Shown here piece by piece: positions 1 to 8,884 of a stretch of DNA of 11,568 nt. The stretch lies in contig BEXV01000223.1 in the NCBI GenBank assembly GCA_003118195.1, positions 94,314 through 105,881 of the forward strand, in the 5' to 3' direction. The position numbers and the translations under genes were made by a program. Positions within the stretch are counted from its first letter, which is position 1; every line of letters begins with the position of its first letter. The notes under the pieces are model-generated. The model was not told the DNA's origin. It worked only from the letters and a program-made list of their open reading frames with translations, and made no database searches. The stretch is from Hemicentrotus pulcherrimus. Its lineage: Eukaryota > Echinodermata > Echinoidea > Camarodonta > Strongylocentrotidae.

Positions 1-344
1 AAATAATCTGTTTAATGGTCCCTTTTTAGGAAATCATGGGTCAAAATCGACATCCATGTTGAAAATCTCGCAAGCCGTGTTTTAACTCTCGCTGCGCATG
101 AAATCTCATTTGTTCTAGTCTACGCCGAAGGCAAAATGATTATAAGGAAAAAACTGTGCGCGAGCTACACGTTCGTAATGGCGCTATCACAGTTTTTCCT
201 CATAAATATTTTGCCTTCGGCGTAGACTAGAACAAATGAGATTTCATGCGCAGCGAAAGTTAAAACACGGCTTGCAAGATTTTCAACAGGGATGTCGATT
301 TTGACCCATGATTTTCTAAAAAGGGACCATTAAACGGATTATTT
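1..344. repeat. Foldback element: long near-perfect inverted repeat
   Basis: Bases 1-158 are the reverse complement of 188-344, around a loop of about 29 bases (159-187). By eye I count 8 substitutions and one single-A length difference, so about 94% identity. Complementarity is still intact at base 1, so the left end may lie outside the window. No target duplication can be assigned and no reading frame is present. It resembles a foldback or MITE-type non-autonomous DNA transposon. A transcript of it would form a hairpin of over 150 bp. Confidence 0.9.
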
Positions 345-985
345 TAGTCAAGTTGGTAAGTGGAACCGATTTATTATAGCCTAGGCCTAATTTAGAAAAT
401 AATAAGTACAAAGTAAAATGACATTTGGGGGTATTTTTGGGGCATCAAAATATGGCCATAAATGGCCATGGAGTTATCAAGGGAATGCGTATAGTCGGTT
501 TCCGTCTCTAAAGATAGAGCCGACCCTACCCCAATAAGAGGCTAACGAACGACAGAGACAGAAAAATTTGGTCTAATGCCTGAAGTACTCACTCAGTCTT
601 CATTGCTCTTGAGTCTTGGAATTCAATTCTGGGAATGAGTCTGTAGGCTGCTGTTGTAAAGACAGTGTTAGATACAAACATGAATAAGAAAATGATCAGT
701 GAAACTGAAAGTTAAAGAGGCAGAATTTAAAAGTTTAAAACTCTGAATTTTCTTAACTTGTGTAATTTATTATAAAAACTAATAAATCTTGTAATGTTGT
801 CTATACATTGGCTTTTTAAATTTATCATTTGGCCAACGTATTCCCTCCTGGCCTGAAGTTCTTTTTGTGTTAATATCACCTTGGCTATTTGTATATTTCC
901 CCAAAAAACATGTGCTGGTACAAGAGCGATAGTTTATTGGACTTTAATGATTTCCCAAGCTTTAAGTTTAAAATAGAACAACAAA
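345..985. other. Unassigned intronic stretch with one small hairpin
   Basis: No gene or complete element is recognised. At 494-524 GTCGG pairs with CCGAC and CTCTA with TAGAG around an AAGA loop, with a 7-base bulge on one side. TGGCCA occurs at 453-458 and 463-468. At 838-853 there is one arm of the inverted pair listed as 838-1613. Confidence 0.5.
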
Positions 986-1386
986 TACCGTATTTGCCGG
1001 CGTAAACGCCGCAGTATTTTCGGGAGAGAAAAAATCAAAAAGTCGGGTGCGGGGTATATACAGCGACAGAGTAAAAAAAAAAACAAAAAACAAAGTCAAA
1101 ACCAGCACAAATTTGCACATATGGGACTACAAATGGTACAATAACTATACCACTATGGAACAGGACATTTCCACACATCTTACCGACAATTTTACCTTGC
1201 AGTGTTGACATGAAAACGCATATAATCTTCCAAAAACAACATCTGCCGATAGATCTTGATCAAAATTCGTGCCAATGCATTGCAAAAGTAAAATAAGGGG
1301 CCGTTTAATGCATCCAGCTCGCGAAGTCGCCATGTTCAATCAATTTCAATGTATACATCACAAAAAACTGCAAGCTTAGGTATCGG

Positions 1387-1470
1387 TGCAGGATGGCCGT
1401 GGGGTCTAAGGCGCTGGTTTTGGCTCCCAATCTACCTATGTCGACCCAGGTTCGATCCTGACTTCGTCCA
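1387..1470 (+). pseudogene. tRNA-Leu-like relic (possible SINE head)
   Basis: TGGCCGTGGGGTCTAAGGCG (1394-1413) closely follows the D-arm and A-box of eukaryotic tRNA-Leu (TGGCCGAGNGGTCTAAGGCGC), and GGTTCGATCC (1449-1458) is a B-box-like sequence one base shorter than GGTTCRANNCC. The spacing includes room for a Leu-type variable arm. The anticodon stem is broken: CTGGT against CCCAA leaves three pairs, with TGG at the anticodon position. The T stem pairs only over four bases and the acceptor ends do not pair. It is a decayed tRNA copy or the head of a tRNA-derived SINE, not a working tRNA. It sits inside the 986-1557 element and is followed at once by an A-rich tract. Confidence 0.7.
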
Positions 1471-1472
1471 AA

Positions 1473-1494
1473 AAAAAGAAAAATTTTTCTTTTT
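1473..1494. repeat. 22-bp A/T palindrome after the tRNA-like relic
   Basis: A5-G-A5 is followed directly by T5-C-T5, a perfect palindrome. The T runs would also act as RNA polymerase III terminators for any transcript starting at the tRNA-like promoter. Confidence 0.8.
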
Positions 1495-1557
1495 AAAGGT
1501 CAAAATCGGGGGTGCGACCTATACGAGGGTGCGGTGTTATAGCCGGCAAATACGGTA

Positions 1558-2937
1558 TTGAAGGGTCAGACTTTTCCCAGTCTATCTGCACTAGTTTGGC
1601 CAGGAGGGATTACTCCCTGCATGGTCACTGGCAGGTGGTTATTTCATCAAATCAGCTCTCAATTAACATAAGAAAGAGAGGATTATGGGGGATCAATGGG
1701 TACCGCTTAGGCAATGTTGGCTTTATGGAGGGCGCAAGTATAGCTACAAGTAGTGCAGTCCCGCTTTTAAAAAAATTACACCAAAAACTTGATAATTCAA
1801 AATAAAAATAAATGACATTTCTCACTCCATCTAAACGTCTTCCAATAACTCATCCAAATTTGTCATTTGCCATATCTGACTATATACTGTATGCATTATA
1901 CTGTAAAGTATGCCTTCATTTCATGGTATTTCTAGCCCAATTATTTTGAAAACATGATTTCCAACATTCGTCATAGTATAATTAGGAAATGATTTCAACT
2001 AGAATTTCTAGAAGTACAAACAAAGTCTCAAAAACATGCCTGTTTGGTGATGGTTTATTGACAGTCAAAATGTCTTGTCTGGACTAAAGAATTACTAGTC
2101 CTATATTGCAATCACAATACAGTGTGTGTCAGGTGACAGAGGATTACTATCCCTGCAATAGTAACACTGATAATCCAAGCTCATCCAGGCTAAGTGTGGG
2201 GCTTAGTTAGAGTAAATAAATGAGTGTTGATGATCAAAGAAAAGAATTATATTCAAAGGATTGCCTGGTCTCTTATGAGCAGATGACTTTAGGCTAGATG
2301 ATATCTACTCCACATAATCATCCAAGTGAAGAAAGCAATGCAAACAAATATCCAAAGGCATACATTGCAGAGCTAGAACTGAACAAATAGAGCACAATTT
2401 TTTTTTATTAGTAAAGATAGATCTATTGTATTTGTTTGCAAAGGAGAACTGTGGTAAAAACATTTTTGCTTTCAGTTGAAGCAGCAAAATCTGGAGAAAA
2501 AAAGTCTTTTAGGAAAATGGGACAACAGTCTGAAATTGAAATAGCTGTTGAATGGAGTCAGGTTTTGGTACTTGTTAAAGAAGCTATTTAAAGTCGTTAT
2601 CTCACTTTTTATTCATCAAGAGTATTTTCTATGTTTGAATCTGAAACCATCAATTACCCACTTTTCTCTTAACAGATTGATATTGATTGTAACATGTTTT
2701 TGTGCATAAACCTTTCTTTCTTTCTGTCTTTTAGAAATATATAAATGATATCTTGGATAGTATTGTTTCATTTGGAGATTTGTCTGTATAACAACCTGTT
2801 AGAAGTATTTTTTTCTGGATATTTGAAGAAAAAGAAAACATTTATCTTATATAGTTTTATATATTATGTAGCTTTAGATATAGGAGATATTCCCCTTAAA
2901 TAATAAAATACATGTAAATCAGATTCAATGAAGGTAC
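1558..2937. other. Unassigned intronic stretch
   Basis: No element boundary, RNA gene or protein similarity is seen. An open frame of about 97 codons (1512-1805) starts inside the transposon and crosses its right end. Its product has no recognisable motif, and I treat it as chance. Confidence 0.5.
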
Positions 2938-3093
2938 AGCTAACAACTAAATCATTCATACCCCTTGTAAATTTGATGGTTTTTGTGTTTTTTTTCATTA
3001 CCATAGTTACTAAAGAATGAACGATGGACTGGTTGAATTATGACCTTTGTTGAATACTACTTAGGTATAAGCTTTAATATGTCACATTCTCAA
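2938..3093 (+). repeat. Dispersed repeat, copy A
   Basis: This stretch matches 8885-9022 in the same orientation. Shared anchors are TAACAACTAAAT, ATTCATACC, TTGTAAAT-TGATG, a T-rich run, TTGAATAC and AAGCTTTAATATGTCACATT. Copy A is about 18 bases longer, mainly in the middle. The ends are approximate. No terminal repeats or coding potential are seen, so the family is unknown. Confidence 0.8.
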
Positions 3094-4791
3094 GAAACAT
3101 AAGTTTGGACAAATCAATTATGATATCATAACCTTTTTGCCATTTTGCCAGCAACCCCAAAAGAAGAAAGATATATTTTTTTTCCACCTTTTTCCTGTTT
3201 TGTGTGATATTTCTGCTTCAATTTAAATTAGGAAATCATTTTTCTCCTCTTCTTTTTTTTTCTTGGGCCAGGTAGCCCTTAAACAAATACTGTTTGATTG
3301 GATTGGAACTGATGGTGGGCTGATGCTGTATTAGCTCTTTTTCCTTTCAGATGAATAGAATTGAGTTTCTGGAATGTATTCTGTTAGAAGATTGATACAG
3401 CACTGTATAAATCCTCAAGTCTGCCATACAGCCTACATACAGGCTTTTTAGGAAAGTTAAACAGTGAACACAAACTTGCTCATTCAATATACTTCAATTT
3501 GTCAATTTTGTATGATTTTTTTTCTTCATATTGCATGCCCTGAATGACTGCCTTTGGTGATCTGTCATATCTTGCTCCAGTGCTCTTGAAGAGAAGATTG
3601 AATTATAAAGAGACAATTTTTCAACCTTTGTGTCTCATCAAGTCACTAGGACTTGCCCTCATCTTGAAAAACACTTTGGTCTGTATGTCCATGCACATTT
3701 TAACTTTATCTAACTTCTGTAGGGGCATTCACACGTAGAGAATTTAGTAAGATTTAAATATCAATATTTGAATCAAGATCAGAATATCAATTTTTTTATG
3801 TGTGTGGATAAACAAATCTCACTATTAGTAAACTTTTTGAGATAAATCTAAATAAAATAAAATTGTAGATTAATTATACTGCATTTGCTAGCTTTAGCAG
3901 ACATGCAAAAACTGCCATTCCACAAGATCCCTTTTGTTCCCCCTGTGTTTCTTTTGAATATTTGTTAATTACAACATGACTTCGAGGAACCTGCACATAA
4001 AGACCAATTGCTATTAAACAGAAACCACTCTTCTTGTCTCTCTTGAGGGGTCTTTACATATCAGTTTCAATGTAGGTCTATATAGTTACAGGATTACACT
4101 CTCACCTCCTTGTTATGCTTTTGCTAGGAAAGGTTTATATCATGTCATCAACATAATAATGATGGACTGCTAATGAATGTATAATACATCTGAAGCTTCT
4201 AGCTTTGGTGTTTCTCTCAAATCTCGATGACAGAGACATTTAATGTTCAGGTATTGACCCAGATAGGAAGAAAGGTTAATTTACATGTAGACCTACAATA
4301 GTAGGCATATATAAGCCACTACAGTACTGTCTGTCAGGAAATGATATTCCCCTGTGAATGCACAGTACCATTATGTTTATGAATTGACCCAGCAGATGTT
4401 CAGGCTGTCTGCTTTTTCTGATCATTATTATGTGCTGATGACCTTGTACTTCACTTTGAGTGCAGTGGAGAGTACCATAATCCAGATCAGAGGTTTTAGG
4501 TGAGGTTTATATTGGAAGACAGCACTGTCGACTTGGTGGTTGAGGAAATCGATATTCCATACATGTACCTGGTAGTGTTTATATAGATATGCATACATTG
4601 TAGGGTAATGGAGGAACATAATCTGAGTACTATACAGAGGCATATGTATAGGCCTGTTGTATATTCTTTTTAAAATCTGGTATTCTAACTTTAAGTTATT
4701 GAAACTACATCCCTATTATAATATTTTTTTTGTATTGTACAGTCAGGGATGGGCGTATATTAATTTGAGCCTAGGCCTTGTATCACAGGAG
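3094..4791. other. Unassigned intronic stretch
   Basis: The sequence is AT-rich with T runs (for example near 3176 and 3790) and no supported gene. A CTTTTTCCTTTCAG acceptor-like site ends at 3350, but the 14-codon frame after it is not protein-like and has no good donor. Confidence 0.45.
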
Positions 4792-4988
4792 TACTGTAAA
4801 CGCTGTTATTTTCGTGTGATTAATTTTTTCGCGCTGTGCGACCCAAAACATATTCGCGTTGCTTGCAATTCAAAACAGGCATAAGAAGTCATGCTTATAT
4901 TTTCACGAGTTCTAAAATTTGCGTTTGCCGATCTTAGCCCAAAATCTGCGAAAATTAATGTACGGCAAATATTTCTACTCTTACAATA
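4792..4988. mobile_element. About 197-bp MITE-like element with TA ends
   Basis: The left end TACTGTAAACGCTGTTATTT faces a right end whose reverse complement begins TATTGTAAGAGTAGAAAT. Short complementary blocks continue inward, such as ATTAATTTTTTCGC on the left against GCGAAAATTAAT on the right. The termini are TA-bounded, and the interior has a local hairpin ATAAG/CTTAT. The CpG-containing TTTTCGCG/GCGAAAAT style is common in short DNA transposons of marine invertebrates, from memory. There is no coding capacity. Confidence 0.7.
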
Positions 4989-5437
4989 TTTTATCTAAGA
5001 TACATATTGTTCTTATCCAACTGTGTTGTTCAGTTTATCTTTCAGCATTTTCAGGCAGTTAAAACACTCTCAAGGCATAAAAGCACAAAAGTGTATTTTT
5101 GTTGAGAGGAGCTCATCATGAATTCTATATGATACACTTGATATATTTCAAGTTCTTTAGAGAATGGTATTGGTAGGTTTAAGAATCTATTTTATGATAA
5201 TTTCAGAATGATACAACATTTTGTGTTTTGTAGAACAGTGTGGGTCGAGAAGCAGTACTTTCACAGTGAACTATACTCAATGTGATTGTATATTAACTCA
5301 AAGCCACATCTAGTGGTAAACTGGTACTCAATACTGTGACCACAGGTTTGGAATTAGCTAGCATTTTGGCATCATTTGATGAGGGCATGAGACCTTTATG
5401 TGGGTTCAATAGCATTTACATCTTCCCACACAAGAAA

Positions 5438-5487
5438 TTTACATGTAAAAGGCACCTACATGTACATGTATGTACATCTACATGTAT
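5438..5487. repeat. ACATGTA palindrome cluster
   Basis: ACATGTA or TACATGTA units recur several times in 50 bases, with further copies at 5670-5683 and 9051-9060. The unit is self-complementary. It looks like simple-sequence drift rather than an element. Confidence 0.7.
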
Positions 5488-6393
5488 ATCACCTATTATG
5501 TATTCTTTCCCAGGGTAGACTCATTCCTAGGCATCAGTATTGTACAAAGGTAAGGGGTGCCTGTATCTTATTAATTTTTTTTATTGCCATAGATATGGAG
5601 GTGATTTGGGTTGTCATCATGGAACAGTAAACATGAAATTGTATTTGAAAAGAAATGGAGTGTCAAATAACATGTACATGTACAAAATTACCTGGTACTG
5701 CATTTACCAGATGAATGATTAGTGGATTGGCTGCACAGGGCTGTTTGGACAAGACCGTTTTTGTGAAGTGTTATCCAGATGATGGCTGAGTGCTCATATT
5801 CTGCTTTTTAATACAGAAAGCACCCAGTTCCAGCAGGTAATGTTGAACAGGATCTGTATGAGCGTTGATTATATCTTAACAGTCGAATACATTGTTTCTG
5901 CTCTAGCAGTTATCAATTTGCAAGCCAAATCAAATTCCCCTCTCCCTTTTCCCCTACTAGTGCAATCACATCCCTTGTATCCATAATACAGTTCACTTTG
6001 CCCATCTCCCATCTCCCATAGACCTGAATTATCAATTTGCTTGAAGTGATAATAGCAGTTTCCATCTTATTGCTCCAACTTCTAATGGTGTGCAAGAATA
6101 TGAGAACTAAATGACAAAATTAGAAATGAAGATGGCACGCATCTTTAAAGGTAAAGACCAGCTATGGTCATGCGATTGCATTGTGAAAGAAACATTATGG
6201 AATTGATCAGAAAAGGTTGATCATCTAGCATCTGCAAGGTTCTTGAATCATCAAAATGATAAGAAATTGGGCCCATTCTTTGTAAAGTTACAAGCATTAT
6301 ACACAGAAAGATGTATATGGGACTACCCTATATCTCTCACAGACCATGAGAAAAACAAATTTACCAAATATATGAATTAGTAGGCGGTTTCCC

Positions 6394-6394
6394 N
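6394..6394. other. Ambiguous base (N) in the assembly
   Basis: A single N follows CCC and precedes CACACACACA, which indicates an unresolved base or length at a short CA repeat in a draft sequence. Confidence 0.95.
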
Positions 6395-6519
6395 CACACA
6401 CACATTCCTGTTCTCATCCTGTTCATTTTCTAGTTTCTCATATGATTGTAGAAGATAACTGATTGATTCAAAATATATGTTTTAGGTAAATGTTGGCTAC
6501 CACTGATATCACAATTTGG

Positions 6520-6553
6520 TTATTTATTTTCCATTTTCTTATTCTCCTTGCAG
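6520..6553 (+). promoter_or_regulatory. 3' splice acceptor and pyrimidine tract of the VPS13 exon
   Basis: The 34 bases before the exon are almost all T and C with few purines, and end in CAG. A CTGAT string about 48 bases upstream of the AG, near 6503-6507, is a possible branch region. This is the clearest acceptor in the window that is followed by a protein-like exon. Confidence 0.75.
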
Positions 6554-6597
6554 GTGATGTTGTACTCCAAAACCTGTTTGTTAAGGAAGGTGCTCTG
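6554..6597 (+). CDS. VPS13: VPS13 family internal coding exon (chorein N-terminus), 44 nt
   Basis: Seen: the exon follows a pyrimidine-rich stretch ending TTGCAG and precedes GTAATT. In the phase where its first two bases complete a glycine codon, it reads (G)DVVLQNLFVKEGAL with no stop; the phase starting at the first base stays open too but gives no family match. Known: VPS13 proteins are very large bridge-like lipid-transfer proteins at membrane contact sites, and their N-terminal chorein segment carries this motif (human VPS13A GAVALKNLQIKENAL, VPS13C GNVALDNLQIKENAL). As I recall, human VPS13A exon 2 is also 44 nt and covers the last two bases of codon 34 to codon 48, so length and phase both agree. 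Inferred: this is the second coding exon of a VPS13A/C-type gene on the + strand. VPS13D (GAVELENLPLKKDAL) and VPS13B (GDVVLSKLELKLDVL) fit slightly less well through the NL and KE-AL positions, so the paralogue is not settled. Start and stop codons lie outside this exon. Confidence 0.85.
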
Positions 6598-6603
6598 GTA
6601 ATT
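6598..6603 (+). promoter_or_regulatory. 5' splice donor of the VPS13 exon (GTAATT)
   Basis: GTAATT directly follows the CTG (Leu) codon that closes the exon in phase 0. It is a usable but not consensus donor. Its position matches the exon end remembered for human VPS13A after Leu48. Confidence 0.7.
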
Positions 6604-7217
6604 ATGATCTACCTTTATTGTTTCTTCATAATATAATTAACAATTCAGAAGAGAGTTGGTGAATTTGAAAATGCTCCTTCTTTCTTTATTTCATTTATTA
6701 AAGACAAAATTGTTATCAGAATCAATGCTAAGGGGAGCTATAGTACTGCTAAGTAAATTGAAAAATCAGAATTGTTTGTATTTGAAAAATGTGTATTGAT
6801 CAGGCTACACACAATACCTTTCGCGAGTATTGTACATGTAAGTTTTATACTATCAACCTATACTGCAGGGAATAATGAGCAGTCACTTGTTAGCCATTTT
6901 GATTAAGGTTAAATGTATTGCATCCTGTAGACATCAGACAGCTTTCCAATTCAGTACCAAGTGTGCTCCATATCACATTCAATTGGGCAAAATGTCAATA
7001 CTTCATGACTTTTACACTTGGCCCAAAACTGCAATATACAATGTACATCAGTGTTACAGTTGGTTTGGGCATATATACAGGTGGCTTAATCAATTTTCTA
7101 TTTTCTTTAAATACATATTATGTTTGGGCTGCGTCTATCTTGTAAGCATTTGTATTGAAAATGTGCGCTTTAGATGTACATCATGCAGGCCTTTTTTTTT
7201 AATGGCAATCTCTTTTT

Positions 7218-7281
7218 TTAATTATAGCTTTTTCATGATATATGCATTTTGTTAATTATAGCTTTTTCATGATATATGCAT
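7218..7281 (+). repeat. Tandem duplication, 30-nt perfect unit, period 34
   Basis: TTAATTATAGCTTTTTCATG plus the next 10 bases occurs at 7218-7247 and again, identically, at 7252-7281 with four bases between. Perfect identity in intronic DNA points to a recent event. A T-rich run precedes the first copy. Confidence 0.95.
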
Positions 7282-7971
7282 AATGTGTTATTATACAACA
7301 AACCTATGGGATATTCTTATGCACATCTATAGATATGTCTCTTTAACATTTTGATATAGGAAAAGTAGTGACAAAAAATTGGTGAATAGACTGGGTTCAC
7401 CACACAATCTAACGAAAGAGCTTTTAGACGTTACAAAAAATAAATAATTCAAATCAAACTACTTGCTAAGATTATATTTTCATTAGTAATATCGGATATA
7501 AGGTCATTTTATTAAACAGCTGTCCTGGTAGTGCCAATTTACATAAGGTCTGTGTTGCAATCAACCCTCTTTTGTGTGTGGAAGACGAAAATTATCTTTG
7601 TGCGGGTAGTATACAGCTAGTGTACGTAGTCGGAGGCCAGGTACTAGGAAAAAAAAAATCAATAACAACGCTCTCCATTTCCCTCCAGGGTCAGGAGACC
7701 TTTACAATATGTATCACTGTACTACCAGACGTCTGTGGTTATTAGTATGGATGATGGGTGTTATGTACATACAGGCAGGGAGCATTGTGGAGGGGTTAAT
7801 ATTACAGAAGGATCTTGCAATATCAAGTTATCATGTTTGTTTAATGATTAAGGGTTCCAAGGTTTTTATGATATTAATCGTTTCTACATAAAATATGAAG
7901 GGTTGGGCCAGGATACATTAGGATAGGATTCACGTAGGCCAAGAACTTGTAGACAAATTTCCCCTCGCTTA

Positions 7972-8013
7972 TCAGTGCATGTAAAGGCCTTTAAGGCTTT
8001 AGACATGCACTGA
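7972..8013. repeat. 42-nt compact hairpin
   Basis: TCAGTGCATGT at 7972-7982 pairs with ACATGCACTGA at 8003-8013 without mismatch. Inside it AAAG and CC pair with GG and CTTT with small bulges, leaving a TTTAA loop. Nothing around it suggests a gene. It could be a minimal foldback or the palindromic tip of a dispersed repeat. It is shorter than a typical microRNA precursor. Confidence 0.75.
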
Positions 8014-8884
8014 GATTATAATGATGTTGATATATATAGTGTAATAGTGCTGACTGTTTTCTCCTGTTTTCAGAAATCCATGCCAATTCATATTTATGGT
8101 TACTTATGATTGCTTGTATATATATCACTCTTCTTTCTAAGGAAAAGTATCTATTATTTCTATTTTTATTTGTATTTCACTAATTTATTTAAAAATTCTT
8201 AATGAGCCAAACAAACCACTTTTCATCAAGTCCAAGCATGTAAAAATTAACATGTGAACAGTTTTATTGATGGACGTTATTAATGAATGTCTACCTTTTT
8301 GCCTTATAACAACGCATATAGGTTAAAATAGATAATTTGTAAAGAAAAAAAAATATTTTTCTGGTATTCAAGAGGCTGCACTGACATTTAGGAGTGAGAT
8401 TGTCTTGCAACTTTGCAAGCACTTGAAGGTATACACGTGTAGACAATTTGTACCATAGTTTGCATGCTCCCTTCAGTAATGCTTTGTCTGGTCTGTAATC
8501 GCGATGCAAATATGTGCCAGCCAATTGGGACATGCTGTGCATAATACAGTGGATACACATCACATGTATGAATGTGGGAAGGGCTGACAATACCTGGAGC
8601 CTCTCTGCCAGAGGGATGACGGAAGAATGTGATCAAGATTAAAGATAATACTTAGTTCTGGAAGAGTAAAAAGAATTGTAATGAAACTAATCTCATGTTA
8701 TTCCGTCTGATATGTTTTTAGATAAATATAGTGTGATGTCCTGTCAGTTATGTTCAATGACTTTCCGTGTAAATAATATGTGAAAGGCCCCAAATTTAGT
8801 GTTGTTACACTCTTCCTACACCTAAGTTAGATGATAGACTCATGGTACAATCTTACAAGGGTTGCATACAAATTATACTGAAGT

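Larger units (their letters stand above)
986..1557. mobile_element. 572-bp non-autonomous DNA transposon with TA duplication
   Basis: The left end (TA)CCGTATTTGCCGGC is mirrored exactly by GCCGGCAAATACGG(TA) on the right. Extending inward, the termini match over about 29 nt with four mismatches. Both ends are bounded by TA, as expected of a family with a 2-bp TA target duplication. The left terminus also contains its own palindrome, CGGCGTAAACGCCG (998-1011). A subterminal motif GGGTGCG-NNN-TATA occurs near both ends. The interior has a degenerate tRNA-Leu-like stretch, A-rich tracts and no transposase. Small frames inside (64 and 70 codons) look like chance. The terminus resembles a widespread metazoan MITE family whose name I cannot give with certainty. 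Confidence 0.85.
838..1613. repeat. Outer 16-nt inverted pair flanking the 986-1557 element
   Basis: GTATTCCCTCCTGGCC at 838-853 is the reverse complement of 1598-1613 with one mismatch. The pair lies outside the 572-bp element, 132 and 40 bases from its ends. It could be the remains of an older inverted-repeat element into which the inner one inserted, or a chance match. Confidence 0.4.
4989..6519. other. Unassigned intronic stretch before the VPS13 acceptor
   Basis: No gene is recognised. It contains ACATGTA clusters (5438-5487 and 5670-5683), a single ambiguous base at 6394 inside a CA-rich run, and TTAAAGGTAAAGACCAGC at 6145-6162, which resembles a transposon end but has no partner that I could find. 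Confidence 0.45.
1..6553 (+). other. Intron upstream of the VPS13 exon (partial)
   Basis: Inferred from the exon at 6554. I searched for an exon encoding the usual VPS13 start (about 33 residues beginning M-[VL]-[FL]-E-S and ending near LGIW-[KG]-G) and found none on the + strand. The first coding exon therefore probably lies 5' of the window, making this intron at least 6.5 kb. The intron hosts most of the transposon-like elements listed separately. Confidence 0.6.
6598..8884. other. Intronic stretch with no gene; contains two small repeats
   Basis: The longest open frame of the window, 126 codons at 6875-7255 on the + strand, lies here. Its product is rich in Phe, Ile, Cys and Tyr, has no family resemblance and overlaps a recent tandem duplication, so I do not call it. 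Only the items at 7218-7281 and 7972-8013 are supported. Confidence 0.5.

Noticed and set aside
379..389. AGCCTAGGCC shared with 4768-4777
   Set aside because: A 10-base palindromic string whose flanks do not align; not evidence of a shared repeat.
1145..1339. Minus-strand frame of 64 codons inside the TA-bounded element
   Set aside because: Too short and without similarity to any transposase I know; could be a captured fragment but nothing supports it.
1394..1470. A functional tRNA gene
   Set aside because: Anticodon stem, T stem and acceptor pairing are all broken, so only a relic is supported.
2631..2672. ATGTTTGAATCT, reading MFES like a VPS13 start
   Set aside because: The frame continues ETINYPLFS and then stops, with no resemblance to the VVVDVLNRFLGDYV segment that should follow.
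3351..3395. Good acceptor (TTCCTTTCAG) followed by MNRIEFLECILLED
   Set aside because: The frame stops after 14 codons, there is no donor of quality, and it has no similarity to VPS13.
5817..5836. Candidate 20-nt micro-exon between AATACAG and GTAATG
   Set aside because: The splice signals are reasonable, but the expected exon order leaves no room for an exon here, and 20 nt would shift the frame.
6875..7255. Longest open frame, 126 codons on the + strand
   Set aside because: The residue mix follows AT-rich chance translation (Phe, Ile, Tyr, Cys), there is no motif, and its end runs through the tandem duplication.
7520..7547. Candidate next VPS13 exon; one frame reads LVVPIYIRS, superficially like LDVPFKVK
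   Set aside because: That frame is not the phase 0 required by the 44-nt exon, and phase 0 gives a stop at the fourth codon.
8074..8107. CTCCTGTTTTCAG acceptor followed by KSMPIHIYGYL
   Set aside because: No donor before the in-frame stop and only vague similarity to the expected LDVPFKVK segment.
8291..8636. Two overlapping minus-strand frames of 99 and 82 codons
   Set aside because: No recognisable domain and no supporting splice or promoter context; they occupy the same DNA in two frames.
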